From Pseudomonadota bacterium (GTDB lineage: Bacteria > Pseudomonadota > Gammaproteobacteria > Burkholderiales > Chitinibacteraceae), in NCBI GenBank assembly GCA_026399755.1, contig JAPLQI010000001.1:1-64000 (forward strand): a stretch of DNA of 64,000 nucleotides, in the 5' to 3' direction. The translations under genes and the position numbers were made by a program. The notes beneath the pieces are model-generated. The model was not told where the DNA came from, did not search any database, and worked only from the letters and a program-made list of their open reading frames with translations. Positions 50,432-58,585 of this stretch are shown piece by piece (position 1 is the stretch's first letter; each line of letters opens with the position of its first letter).

Positions 50432-51405
50432 GCAACAATCCTATCCTGGTCGCCAGCGAAATTACCCGGCATTACCATGTTTCACGCGGCTTTATGAAGC
50501 CATCAGCCACGGTAAAAGCCTTAAATGGCGTGAGCTTTAGCCTAGAAGCGCAGAAAACACTGGCCGTTGTGGGCGAATCGGGCTGTGGTAAATCGACTTT
50601 AGCGCGTCAACTTACCCTGATCGAAGATTTGACCAGTGGCCAGCTACAAATCGCCGGTATCGATACCGTAGGCGCGAGTGTGGCGGATCTGAAAATGCTG
50701 CGCCCTAAGGTGCAAATGGTGTTTCAAAACCCCTACGCATCATTAAATCCGCGTAAACAAATCGGCACTATGCTGGCTGAGCCGCTGCTGTTGAATACTT
50801 CTTTAAGCGCCGCTGAGCGCGAAGAAAAAGTACGCGCCATGATGACGCGTGTTGGCCTGCGGCCTGAGCATTATCATCGCTACCCGCATATGTTTTCCGG
50901 CGGCCAGCGCCAGCGTATCGCCGTGGCACGCGCCATGATGTTGAATCCAAGTGTGGTGGTGGCTGACGAGCCGACTTCGGCGCTGGATGTCTCGATTCAG
51001 GCGCAGATTTTGAATCTGTTTATGGATCTGCAAGACGAGCTGGGCATCGCTTACGTCTTTATCAGCCACAATCTATCCGTGGTTGAGCACGTCGCTGATG
51101 ACGTGATGGTGATGTACTTTGGCCGTGCGGTAGAGCATGGCAGCAAAGACGTTCTGTTTGATCGTCCACTGCACCCCTATACCCGCGCACTGATGTCGGC
51201 CACACCCGCCATTCGAGCCGAAGATCGTGGTGCCAAAGTGAAGCTACTCGGCGAACTGCCATCCCCGCTCAACCCGCCAACCGGCTGCGCCTTCAACACC
51301 CGCTGCCCCTTTGCCACCGACCACTGCCGCAAAGAAGTCCCCCAGCTGCGCCCCGTCGAAGGCCGCTTGGTAGCTTGTCATCGGGTGGAAGAAATTACGG
51401 TTTGA
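50428..51405 (+). CDS. dppF: Dipeptide ABC transporter ATPase DppF
   Basis: This is a 325-residue ATPase. Walker A is GESGCGKST near 50-58, the signature [14 protein letters not shown] and Walker [13 protein letters not shown]. The C-terminal [12 protein letters not shown] is the Cys motif shared with OppF/DppF. It overlaps the dppD stop by 4 bases (ATGA), so the two ATPases are made in equal amounts. It is the last gene of the operon. Confidence 0.93.
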   Translation: MSNNPILVASEITRHYHVSRGFMKPSATVKALNGVSFSLEAQKTLAVVGESGCGKSTLARQLTLIEDLTSGQLQIAGIDTVGASVADLKMLRPKVQMVFQNPYASLNPRKQIGTMLAEPLLLNTSLSAAEREEKVRAMMTRVGLRPEHYHRYPHMFSGGQRQRIAVARAMMLNPSVVVADEPTSALDVSIQAQILNLFMDLQDELGIAYVFISHNLSVVEHVADDVMVMYFGRAVEHGSKDVLFDRPLHPYTRALMSATPAIRAEDRGAKVKLLGELPSPLNPPTGCAFNTRCPFATDHCRKEVPQLRPVEGRLVACHRVEEITV

Positions 51406-51456
51406 TCGTCAGTTTTATATGCATCACTAAAGCCTATGACATACGGTGTATCTTTT

Positions 51457-51516
51457 GTAGGGCGGGTGGAACCCGCGAGCAATATTGAATAAATACGCGG
51501 GTTTCACCCGCCCTAC
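51457..51516. repeat. Dispersed palindromic repeat, family C (copy 4)
   Basis: The 60-base unit has arms from GTAGGGCGGG to CCGCCCTAC. Its loop matches that of the copy at 19511 at 19 of 20 bases, so these two are recent relatives. It follows dppF. Confidence 0.8.
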
Positions 51517-51557
51517 GAATGCGCCAATGCGCATGCTTTCTCATCATCCTGTCATTT

Positions 51558-51668
51558 GTAGGGCGCTAATAAAGCCAAGCGTTTTTTGCTTGGCTTTATT
51601 ACGCCGCATGCTGGTTGAATGCACGGCGCAATGTGTCTGGATAAAGCCCTAGGCATATTGCACCCTAC
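51558..51668. repeat. Composite palindromic intergenic element after dppF
   Basis: A strong hairpin AATAAAGCCAAGC/GCTTGGCTTTATT (51568-51600) is nested within GTAGGGCGC...GCACCCTAC. A central GCCGCATGC/GCACGGCG region and GATAAAGCCCTAGGCATATTG follow. It shares the GTAGGG boundary with family C but has a different interior. The rest of 51406-51792 contains no gene. Confidence 0.6.
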
Positions 51669-51792
51669 GGTTTTCGGTATGAAATGCCCTTAGCTGGATG
51701 GCTATCGGGCGCAAGCTCTATTAGGCCGATATTTTTATTTATGGGAATGTGTTGGGCAGATAAAACATGCCCAATCTTGTTAGTGGACTCAA

Positions 51793-52371
51793 ATGCCAGA
51801 TCTTATCGTCATCATCGGCCCACCCGCTTCGGGTAAGGCAGCAGTCGGTTTGGCCTTAAGCCAAATTACAGGTTTTCGTTTCTTTCACAATCATATGACG
51901 GCAGAGCCTGCGGCAGCGTTGTTTGGCTGGGGAACCGAGGCCTACGGCGAAGCTGCCGATGAGATCCGCCTGTCTTTAATGACGAGAGCACTGGCTCAGC
52001 CCCTTATGCCTTCGATCATCTTCACGTTTTTTTGGGTATTTGATCAGGCAAAAGATAATTGCTTTGTTGCAAAGCTCGTTGACCTATTTGAGGCTAAGGG
52101 GCTGCGCGTGTTCTTTGTGGAGCTGATCGCTAGCTTGGAAACGCGAGTTGCCCGCGAAGGAACGCCACTGCGGCTTGCTCTTAAGCCGAGCAAGCACGAT
52201 GTGGAGCGTGCTAAAGCGTTTCATGCCGAAGCGGATGCAAAGTATCGAGTGAATTCATGCAATGATTTTCCCTACCCAGCAAGGCACGTCGTGATCAACA
52301 CGGAAAACCAATCTGCCGCCGAGTCGGCTGAGATGATTATTCGGCACTTTGGTTTGAGCCGGAACGCATGA
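51793..52371 (+). CDS. P-loop nucleotide kinase-like protein with variant Walker A
   Basis: This 192-residue protein starts with IVIIGPPASGKAAVGLALS, a P-loop of the nucleoside/shikimate-kinase type, but the usual Ser/Thr after GK is Ala (GKA). FRFFHNHMTAEPAAALFG and a helical lid region with SLETRVAREGTPLRLALKPSKHDVE (Arg-rich) follow. It is probably a small-molecule kinase-like protein, with substrate and activity uncertain because of the Walker A change. No clear ribosome-binding site is visible. It stands alone. Confidence 0.65.
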   Translation: MPDLIVIIGPPASGKAAVGLALSQITGFRFFHNHMTAEPAAALFGWGTEAYGEAADEIRLSLMTRALAQPLMPSIIFTFFWVFDQAKDNCFVAKLVDLFEAKGLRVFFVELIASLETRVAREGTPLRLALKPSKHDVERAKAFHAEADAKYRVNSCNDFPYPARHVVINTENQSAAESAEMIIRHFGLSRNA

Positions 52372-52465
52372 TTATCTGCAATTATCAAAAAAATCATAAT
52401 TTATGAAAAATTGATAATTGAAGGTAATGGCGATGAGAATCTATAGAACAGTAGCTTCGCTTTTT

Positions 52466-52536
52466 ATAGGGTGTACAACGACGAAGTCGTTGCGCACCGA
52501 AAACGGTGCGCAAGAAAAGCGACTTGCACACCCTAT
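52466..52536. repeat. Palindromic element with nested hairpins (family D)
   Basis: ATAGGGTGT and ACACCCTAT are the outer arms; TGCGCACCG/CGGTGCGCA around AAAA is the main inner hairpin and ACGAC/GTCGT a smaller one. Only one copy was seen here. Nothing else was found in 52372-52672, except the promoter region of the next gene. Confidence 0.65.
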
Positions 52537-52672
52537 GAAAATCAGCCTTTCTACTCTATTTTTGTCTTTAGTGATGCCTATAGGGCTAAAGCGTTATCAA
52601 CCCAATATTTTTATTTACGGGAAAGTATTGAGCTGATAAAACATGTGCTACCTACTGAGTTGGATTTTTATA

Positions 52673-53452
52673 ATGTCAATAGATGCGCAATTCGCAAACA
52701 TAGAGTTAAAAAAGCATAGCTTTGCATTTTGGCAGTTGGCCCTAGGGCTAACAAATGCAGAAATGCTTTGCTCTAAACATGTGATTAGTCATATTGGGCA
52801 TTATTTATCCAAATCAGACGATCAGGCCATTTTCCATTTTACGTCTTTAGCCAATGGCAAACAGGTGCTTGCACTGCCAGAGAAAACGCTGCCACTGTTT
52901 GCGTCAATAGATTTAAATGCAAATCGCGCTGTGATTGATACCACAATTATAGCGGTGGGTTTTGCAGAGCAATATCGTGATATTGACTATCACCTTGAAC
53001 AGATTAATTCGTTTAAGCGCATCAATAATAGTATTCAATATCTAAATTCAAGCTCACCGCTATTTAAAGGCTTGTTGCCTGATTTTTTACGCCAGCAAAC
53101 AGCAAAAGATCTCGATATTTTAGATTTGGAAGAGGACGACGAGGCCATTGCTCTTGTTGCAGATGGCGCAATACAGGCCATTGCCCGTTATGTGCCATTA
53201 AAATTATCCCCTTTAATTGCGGACATCACGGTTTTGGTGAGCCCACTTGCAAGACAAGGGCAACTGGCTACTACGGCGGTATCTCGCCTTTGCGAGCTCA
53301 TTCTTAGTCGTGGCTTGATTCCTAGATATCGAGTGGCTTATCAGCATTTTGCAAGTATTAAAGTCGCAGAAAAATTGGGTTTTACACCCCAATTTACTAT
53401 TACGGCTTGGCGAATTAGAGCTCTGAGGTCATCAAAAGCCGTGTGCTTTTAA
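52673..53452 (+). CDS. GNAT-fold acetyltransferase-like protein
   Basis: This 259-residue protein has an unrecognised N-terminal half and an acetyltransferase-like C-terminal half: ITVLVSPLARQGQLATTAVSRLCELILSRG (acetyl-CoA-binding region) then PRYRVAYQHFASIKVAEKLGF, the usual last motif of GNAT/FR47 proteins. The acceptor is unknown. Its 3' end overlaps the 3' end of the convergent binding-protein gene by 21 bases. The ribosome-binding site is weak. The gene is AT-richer than the dpp operon. Confidence 0.65.
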   Translation: MSIDAQFANIELKKHSFAFWQLALGLTNAEMLCSKHVISHIGHYLSKSDDQAIFHFTSLANGKQVLALPEKTLPLFASIDLNANRAVIDTTIIAVGFAEQYRDIDYHLEQINSFKRINNSIQYLNSSSPLFKGLLPDFLRQQTAKDLDILDLEEDDEAIALVADGAIQAIARYVPLKLSPLIADITVLVSPLARQGQLATTAVSRLCELILSRGLIPRYRVAYQHFASIKVAEKLGFTPQFTITAWRIRALRSSKAVCF

Positions 53453-54211
53453 CATGTTCTGGTATTGCGCAGTTTCTCGTACATTGCGGATTTCCTGCCA
53501 GAGAGCCTGACAGCGTTCTGCTTGCTTCTGGCAGTAGCTTTTACTGAGTGGCAGATACAAGTTGTTAACTTTGTAGGGAATGGGCAGCTGTTCGATGCGG
53601 CTGGCCAGGTGTGGCAAAGTTTGCAGAGTATGCTGGGCTGGGCCTTGCAAAGTGATGACGACATCGACAATACCTGCATCCAGTTTACGCATCAGATCGC
53701 TGACATTTTTCGAGCTGTCTTCCAGGGTATAACCTGCTGCGAGAAGTTCCGAATAAATGCTATAGCCAGCTTGGATGCCGATCTTCTTGATATGGATCAT
53801 GCGCATATTTTGCCAGTCCATGGCGGAGCCAATGCGGCGATAGATGCGGTAGTCATCCCTAGCCATGCGGTAACTGGGGTCGGGTTCTCCGTTGGGGAGC
53901 GTTGGATAAACTGCGTATTGTTGCCGCTCCGCTGTGAAGGAGGCCGAAAACATACCATCGCTGATGCCATTGCGGACTTCATACTGGCAGCGCTTCCAGG
54001 GGCGGGGGCGATATTCAATATCGATTTTCAGCCGGTTGGCGACGGTCTGGAGCAGATAATGATCCAGACCTTCATGCTTGCCGTATCCCCATGGGTATAC
54101 ATCAACATCCTCATAGCACAGGCTGAGATCTGCTGCGGTGGCAGTTAGTAGGCAGCTTGTCAGGAGCGTTGCCAGTACGTATTTCGGTTTCAACTTAAAA
54201 TCCTTAGTCAT
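53432..54211 (-). CDS. Periplasmic amino-acid-type solute-binding protein (SBP family 3)
   Basis: This 259-residue exported protein has a signal (YVLATLLTSCLLTATA) and a family 3 binding fold: LSLCYEDVDVYPWGYGKHEGLDHYLLQTVANRLKIDIEYRPRPWKRCQYEVRNG at the start, MRMIHIKKIGIQAGYSIYSELL in the middle, and a C-terminal helix rich in QK. Paired Cys near the start and in CQYEV may form a disulfide. It is alone, with no permease or ATPase genes. It may feed a transporter encoded elsewhere or serve as a sensory protein. Confidence 0.75.
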   Translation of the reverse strand: MTKDFKLKPKYVLATLLTSCLLTATAADLSLCYEDVDVYPWGYGKHEGLDHYLLQTVANRLKIDIEYRPRPWKRCQYEVRNGISDGMFSASFTAERQQYAVYPTLPNGEPDPSYRMARDDYRIYRRIGSAMDWQNMRMIHIKKIGIQAGYSIYSELLAAGYTLEDSSKNVSDLMRKLDAGIVDVVITLQGPAQHTLQTLPHLASRIEQLPIPYKVNNLYLPLSKSYCQKQAERCQALWQEIRNVRETAQYQNMLKAHGF

Positions 54212-54421
54212 ATCCCATCTTATCGTTTTAGCTGACACTGCTTGCTACTGCCATGCTTATCCCGCACCTAGCAACTCAAGCAGATCACGATCGGCTAAGC
54301 GAGGGCTGACTTGGTAAAACAACAAGCCCACTGAGTTTTGCATCCTGTCCTATCCACAAGGACAGCTCCCGCCATCTCGCTTATACTTCGCACCCGTCAG
54401 AAATATTATCTAAGGCCCATC

Positions 54422-55666
54422 ATGTCCTTTTCCGCTCTGGGTCTGTCACCCGCCGTTTTACTTGCCGCTAGCAAAAAATCCTATATCACTCCAACGCCCG
54501 TTCAGGCGGCGGTGATTCCTGCTGTGCTGTGGGGGGAGGATGTTTTGGCGCAGGCGGCCACGGGTTCGGGTAAAACGGCTGCTTATGTTTTGCCACTGCT
54601 GCATCTCATGACAACGGGCAGTAGCAAGGTGCTGATTTTGGTGCCAACGCGTGAGTTAGCAGTGCAGGTGGGGGACGAGATCAAGGGTTTTCTGGCGGTC
54701 TTAGTCAAAAACAATATGACTAAGCCGATCAAGCTTGCGACGGTATTTGGCGGTGTGGCGATTAATCCGCAAATGATGCAGCTGCGTGGTGGTGCCGATG
54801 TGTTGGTGGCAACCCCTGGCCGCTTGCTGGATTTAATCGATAAGAATGCAGTTCGGCCTGAGTTTTTTAATACCTTAGTGCTAGATGAAGCCGATCGCTT
54901 GTTGGATATGGGCTTTGCTGCCGAAATTAACCGCATCTTGGCGCTGCTACCTGCTAAGCGCCAAAGCCTGTTTTTCTCTGCAACTTTTCCAGACGATGTT
55001 AACGCGCTGGCGACTGGCATATTAAATAACCCAACGCGCGTGATGATTGCGGCCACAGAAATTAATCAGCCAGATATCTTGCAGCGGGCGATTTTTGTGG
55101 ATACCGAGCGCCGTGCCGACTTACTCGCGCATTTGATTAAAGAGAATGAAGGCCAGCGGGTGTTGGTGTTTGTCGCTAGCAAGCATGGCAGCGAGCAGCT
55201 GGCCAATACGCTGTACGCCAAAGGCATTAACGCAGCGCCTTTTCATGGCGAATTTAGCCAAGGTCGCCGTAATCAAGTCTTGGCCGAATTTAAGTCGGGC
55301 AGCTTGCAAGTGGTGGTAGCAACCGATTTGGCTGGCCGTGGTATCGATATTGATGGTCTGCCTTTTGTGGTGAATTACGATTTGCCCCGCTCGCCGGTGG
55401 ATTACACCCACCGCATTGGCCGCACCGGTAGAAATGGCGCGAGTGGCACGGCGATTAGCTTGGTAAGTGCCGCCACCGAAGCGCATTTTCGCCTTATCGA
55501 AACCCGCCAGAATATCCGTCTAAATCGTGAAGTGATTGCAGGCTTTGAAGCCAAGCTGACGAGCCTGCCTGTGGCGTCTATTAATGGTGGCGTTAAGGGT
55601 GTGCGTATGAGCAAAAAAGATAAGCTACGCGCCGCCGCTGCGCGGGCTGAGCAAGACAATCAATAA
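54422..55666 (+). CDS. DEAD-box ATP-dependent RNA helicase (RhlE-like)
   Basis: This 414-residue helicase has all standard motifs: the Q motif (ITPTPVQ, 22-28), motif I ATGSGKT (46-52), PTRELAVQVG, GGVAINPQ, LDEADRLLDMGF, FSATFP, FVASKHG, ATDLAGRGIDIDG and HRIGRTGRNG. The C-terminal tail is short, basic and Ala-rich. It would remodel structured RNA in ribosome assembly or mRNA decay, especially at low temperature. RhlE is the closest subgroup by motif wording and tail; the exact paralogue is not certain. AAGG precedes the ATG. Confidence 0.88.
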   Translation: MSFSALGLSPAVLLAASKKSYITPTPVQAAVIPAVLWGEDVLAQAATGSGKTAAYVLPLLHLMTTGSSKVLILVPTRELAVQVGDEIKGFLAVLVKNNMTKPIKLATVFGGVAINPQMMQLRGGADVLVATPGRLLDLIDKNAVRPEFFNTLVLDEADRLLDMGFAAEINRILALLPAKRQSLFFSATFPDDVNALATGILNNPTRVMIAATEINQPDILQRAIFVDTERRADLLAHLIKENEGQRVLVFVASKHGSEQLANTLYAKGINAAPFHGEFSQGRRNQVLAEFKSGSLQVVVATDLAGRGIDIDGLPFVVNYDLPRSPVDYTHRIGRTGRNGASGTAISLVSAATEAHFRLIETRQNIRLNREVIAGFEAKLTSLPVASINGGVKGVRMSKKDKLRAAAARAEQDNQ

Positions 55667-55826
55667 CCGCTACTGTTTTAATTCTTATTTAAACGCATGT
55701 ATTCCTGATTAATATTGTATTTATTAGGCATAAATGAACTATCTTCCTAGATAGCGATCTAAGCAGTGGTAGTAGGAATTTTAGATCCTTATCATTCTTT
55801 AATTTAATCGCATCAGGAGATAGACA

Positions 55827-56285
55827 ATGGGTTTGTTCGATTCGATCAAAAAGATGGGCCAAGATGCCAGCAATATGCTGAGCAACGAAGTGACTAAATT
55901 TAAGAATAAAGATTTTTTAAATGCGGTGATTGCGGGCTGCGCCTTGGTGGCGAGCAGTGATGGCAGCATTAGTCCAGAAGAAAAAAGAAAGATGCTGGGC
56001 TATATCAGCAATTCTGACGAATTAAAAGTATTTGATTCGGCGGATGTGATTGATTCATTTAATAAAATTGCTGCTAAATTTGATTTCGATTATGAAATTG
56101 GCAAGGCAGAAGCATTAAAGATTATTGCTAAATTAAAAAGTAATCCTGATGCTTGCAAATTGATGATCCGCGTTTGCTGCGTAATTGGTGCTGCGGATGG
56201 CAATTTTGATGCTAATGAGCAGAAAATGGTCATTAGTATTTGCCGCGAGCTAGGTATTAATGAAGCCGAATTTGATTTGAAATAA
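55827..56285 (+). CDS. terB: TerB-family tellurite-resistance/stress protein
   Basis: This 152-residue helical protein is close in length and sequence to TerB (151 residues in E. coli). The two halves contain the family's acidic metal-binding motifs, ASSDGSISPEEKRKML (near 43-58) and GAADGNFDANEQKMV (near 127-141). Family members bind divalent metal and belong to the ter stress module. The rest of the ter operon is absent, but three AIM24-family genes follow after a terminator. Confidence 0.9.
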   Translation: MGLFDSIKKMGQDASNMLSNEVTKFKNKDFLNAVIAGCALVASSDGSISPEEKRKMLGYISNSDELKVFDSADVIDSFNKIAAKFDFDYEIGKAEALKIIAKLKSNPDACKLMIRVCCVIGAADGNFDANEQKMVISICRELGINEAEFDLK

Positions 56286-56303
56286 GCGATTTAAAGCACA
56301 AAG

Positions 56304-56327
56304 AAACCTGCTTCGGCAGGTTTTTTT
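56304..56327 (+). terminator. Terminator after terB
   Basis: AAACCTGC pairs with GCAGGTTT around the UUCG tetraloop sequence TTCG, followed by a T run. This is a very stable hairpin and separates terB from the AIM24 genes. Confidence 0.92.
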
Positions 56328-56522
56328 GTGCTTGCTGCAATGGCTTTGCAACGGCAAATATGCTTGTATTTATTATTGTTTATGTAAGTTTTTAAAAAGA
56401 AATGCTCGATATTTACTTGCTTTGTCCTTGTAAAATACTCAGATTTTATCCAGTATTATGCTTGGTAAATAAAGCCTGCTGGTGAAAGTTTGCCAGCAAT
56501 ATGGGTAAATAGGAGAGGTGCC

Positions 56523-57140
56523 GTGAGTAGTTTCAGCGTCAATTCAGATCGCCTGCTAGAGGTTGATTTGCAAAATGAAAAAGTGCTGGCGATTGCCGGT
56601 GCGATGGTGGCCTACACTGGCTCAATGAAGTTTGAAAAAGCCATTTTGGGCGGCGAGGGCTTGTTTGGTGCGCTAAAGCGCAAAGTCACCAACGAAGGCA
56701 TGTCCTTGATGCAAACCGTCGGCACGGGCAAAGTATTTTTTGCCAATAATGCGGCCGAGATTGCGGTGATTCCGCTGGCAAATGAAAAGCTGTTTATTGA
56801 AAGCAGTAGCTTGCTGGCTTATGACTCAGGCCTTAAAACCAATACCTCTTTTGCTGGCCTACGCGGAGCAGCATCGGGGCAGGGCTTGTTTACCACCACG
56901 GTAGAAGGTAGCGGTAATCTTGCGGTCATCTCGCGTGGCAATCTGATTAGGTTGGAAGTAGGGCCAAGCTTTCCGCTGTTTGTTGATCCGGATGCGTTTA
57001 TTGGCTACAAGGGCAATATCTCGCAAGAATTTGTGTTTGATGTGAACTGGCGGACGTTGGTGGGCGAGGCATCGGGCGAATCTTATCAATTCAAGTTTAC
57101 CGGCCAGGGCGTGGTGTATATCCAGCCTGCTGAACGTTAA
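56523..57140 (+). CDS. AIM24 family protein (first paralogue)
   Basis: This is a 205-residue beta-rich protein of the AIM24/TIGR00266 family: SFSVNSDRLLEVDLQNEKVLAIAGAMVAY at the start, MSLMQTVGTGKVFFANNAAEIAVI in the middle, and the closing SGESYQFKFTGQGVVYIQ. GTG is the start, with AGGAGAGGTGCC before it. Its function is unknown; in other bacteria AIM24 genes occur beside ter stress genes. It is the first of three tandem paralogues (205, 213 and 241 residues). Confidence 0.85.
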   Translation: MSSFSVNSDRLLEVDLQNEKVLAIAGAMVAYTGSMKFEKAILGGEGLFGALKRKVTNEGMSLMQTVGTGKVFFANNAAEIAVIPLANEKLFIESSSLLAYDSGLKTNTSFAGLRGAASGQGLFTTTVEGSGNLAVISRGNLIRLEVGPSFPLFVDPDAFIGYKGNISQEFVFDVNWRTLVGEASGESYQFKFTGQGVVYIQPAER

Positions 57141-57170
57141 ATTTAGACAGCAATTTTTAAGGATTGAGCG

Positions 57171-57812
57171 ATGCCCTCCTATACACAAATTAATGAAAAA
57201 CTGATTGAAATTACCCTGAATAACGAGGAAGTGTTTGCCAAAAAAGGCTCCATGATCTCGTATCAGGGCAAGGTGAACTTTGCTCGCTCCTTTCTAGGCG
57301 GCGGCAATGTGCAGGATTTGGCCATGCGTACCGTCACCAGTGAAGGCAATGCGCTGATGCTTGCCAAGGGTAGCGGTAAGGTTTATTACGGCTATAACGG
57401 TTTGTTTGTCAGCATCATTCAAGTGAATAACGAGATGGTGTATGTAGAGAGCGAAACCCTGCTCGCCTACGATGCACGGCTTACCGTTGGCACGATGTTT
57501 TTGGGTAATCAGGGTGGTGTGCAAAGTATGGTACGCGGCGCGGTGACTGGGCAGGGCTTGTTTACCACCACCTTGCAAGGCACGGGTGAAATGGCGATTT
57601 TATCGGATGGTAATGCGATTGCCTTGCAAGTGACCGCCGAGCAGCCGGTATTTGTCGATCCTAATGCCTATATCGGCCACAAAGGAAATCTGACTTCGAC
57701 CATTGTGACTGATTTAAATTGGAAAACTTTTGTTGGGCAGGCTTCGGGTGAATCCTACCAAGTGAAGTTTATGGGGCAGGGCACGGTTTATATTCAGGCG
57801 AGTGAAAGATAA
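57171..57812 (+). CDS. AIM24 family protein (second paralogue)
   Basis: This is a 213-residue paralogue of the preceding protein. ITLNNEEVFAKKGSMISYQGKVNF matches the AIM24 start, then GNALMLAKGSGKVYYG, YIGHKGNLTSTI and the closing SGESYQVKFMGQGTVYIQ. AAGGA lies upstream of the ATG. Its TAA overlaps the ATG of the third paralogue, so those two are coupled. The high similarity to its neighbours implies tandem duplication. Confidence 0.85.
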   Translation: MPSYTQINEKLIEITLNNEEVFAKKGSMISYQGKVNFARSFLGGGNVQDLAMRTVTSEGNALMLAKGSGKVYYGYNGLFVSIIQVNNEMVYVESETLLAYDARLTVGTMFLGNQGGVQSMVRGAVTGQGLFTTTLQGTGEMAILSDGNAIALQVTAEQPVFVDPNAYIGHKGNLTSTIVTDLNWKTFVGQASGESYQVKFMGQGTVYIQASER

Positions 57813-58537
57813 TGACTATTTATAACCCAAGTAATTTACCTAAAAACGATAATCTAAGTCGCTTTGCCTTTGTGGTAGATGTGGCCGATGAAATCTTTAT
57901 CCGTAAAGGAAAAATGATTGCGTTTTATGGCCAGCTGCAATTTGAATCGCTAGGCTCTAGCCTGCTAGATATCTTAGTCAAAGAATCATTTAATTCCCCT
58001 TTATATATCAACAATTTTATCGTGGCCAAAGGCCGTGGACAGTTGATTTTGGGGGATAACGGTAATGATATCGCCTGCTACGACCTTGAAGACGCCAATA
58101 TGACCATTAAGGCCAGTCATTTGCTAGGGTTTAGTAAGAACATTATTTGCCAAGAATCAACCATGCCAGGGTTTTTAACCTTAATGGGCAATGGCAAATT
58201 AATTGCTTCAAGTAATGGCCCAGTACACTTTTTAGATTTGCCATGCCGCGTTGATGAGCAAGCGATTCTAGGCTGGGCAGATTGCCCTAGCCCATCTTAT
58301 CGCTATGATTACGCGCATGTTACCAATGTATTGTCGGCGGTCGGTGCTCTGACCAATATCACCTTATCTGGCGAAGAAAAGCAGATTGATTTTAGCGGCC
58401 AAGGCACAGTGCTGATTCAATCGTCCGAATTCGGAAGTGGCTCAACGCTAGCAAATATTTTATCGCAATTACCCTTTTTAAATAAAAGCGAATTAGGCAG
58501 CCTGAATGCATTTGTGGCGCAGAATTTAAAAGCTTAG
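57812..58537 (+). CDS. AIM24 family protein (third, divergent paralogue)
   Basis: This 241-residue protein is the most divergent of the three. RFAFVVDVADEIFIRKGKMIAFYGQLQFE replaces the usual opening, and IDFSGQGTVLIQSSE replaces the closing motif. It has an extra C-terminal tail of about 30 residues (STLANILSQLPFLNKSELGSLNAFVAQNL) not found in the others. It is translationally coupled to the second paralogue. A hairpin terminator shared with the convergent M13 peptidase gene follows. Confidence 0.8.
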   Translation: MTIYNPSNLPKNDNLSRFAFVVDVADEIFIRKGKMIAFYGQLQFESLGSSLLDILVKESFNSPLYINNFIVAKGRGQLILGDNGNDIACYDLEDANMTIKASHLLGFSKNIICQESTMPGFLTLMGNGKLIASSNGPVHFLDLPCRVDEQAILGWADCPSPSYRYDYAHVTNVLSAVGALTNITLSGEEKQIDFSGQGTVLIQSSEFGSGSTLANILSQLPFLNKSELGSLNAFVAQNLKA

Positions 58538-58544
58538 GGTTTAT

Positions 58545-58580
58545 TTATGGGGTGGGCACGTTTTTGTGCCCACCCCATAA
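58545..58580. terminator. Bidirectional terminator between the AIM24 genes and pepO-like gene
   Basis: A 15-bp perfect stem (TTATGGGGTGGGCAC pairing with GTGCCCACCCCATAA) encloses a GTTTTT loop, and A/T-rich sequence flanks both sides. Confidence 0.85.
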
Positions 58581-58585
58581 TTAAA

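Noticed and set aside
4274-51668. CRISPR array interpretation of the dispersed repeats
   Set aside because: The repeats are palindromic, singly placed and kilobases apart. There are no regularly spaced spacers and no cas genes.
52418-52719. Two overlapping plus-strand frames of 72 and 82 codons
   Set aside because: They run through the nested palindrome at 52466-52536 and into the start of the GNAT gene in a different frame, with no motif support.
53465-54148. 227-codon plus-strand frame opposite the binding-protein gene
   Set aside because: The minus-strand frame has a signal peptide and a family 3 binding fold. The plus frame encodes no recognisable domain.
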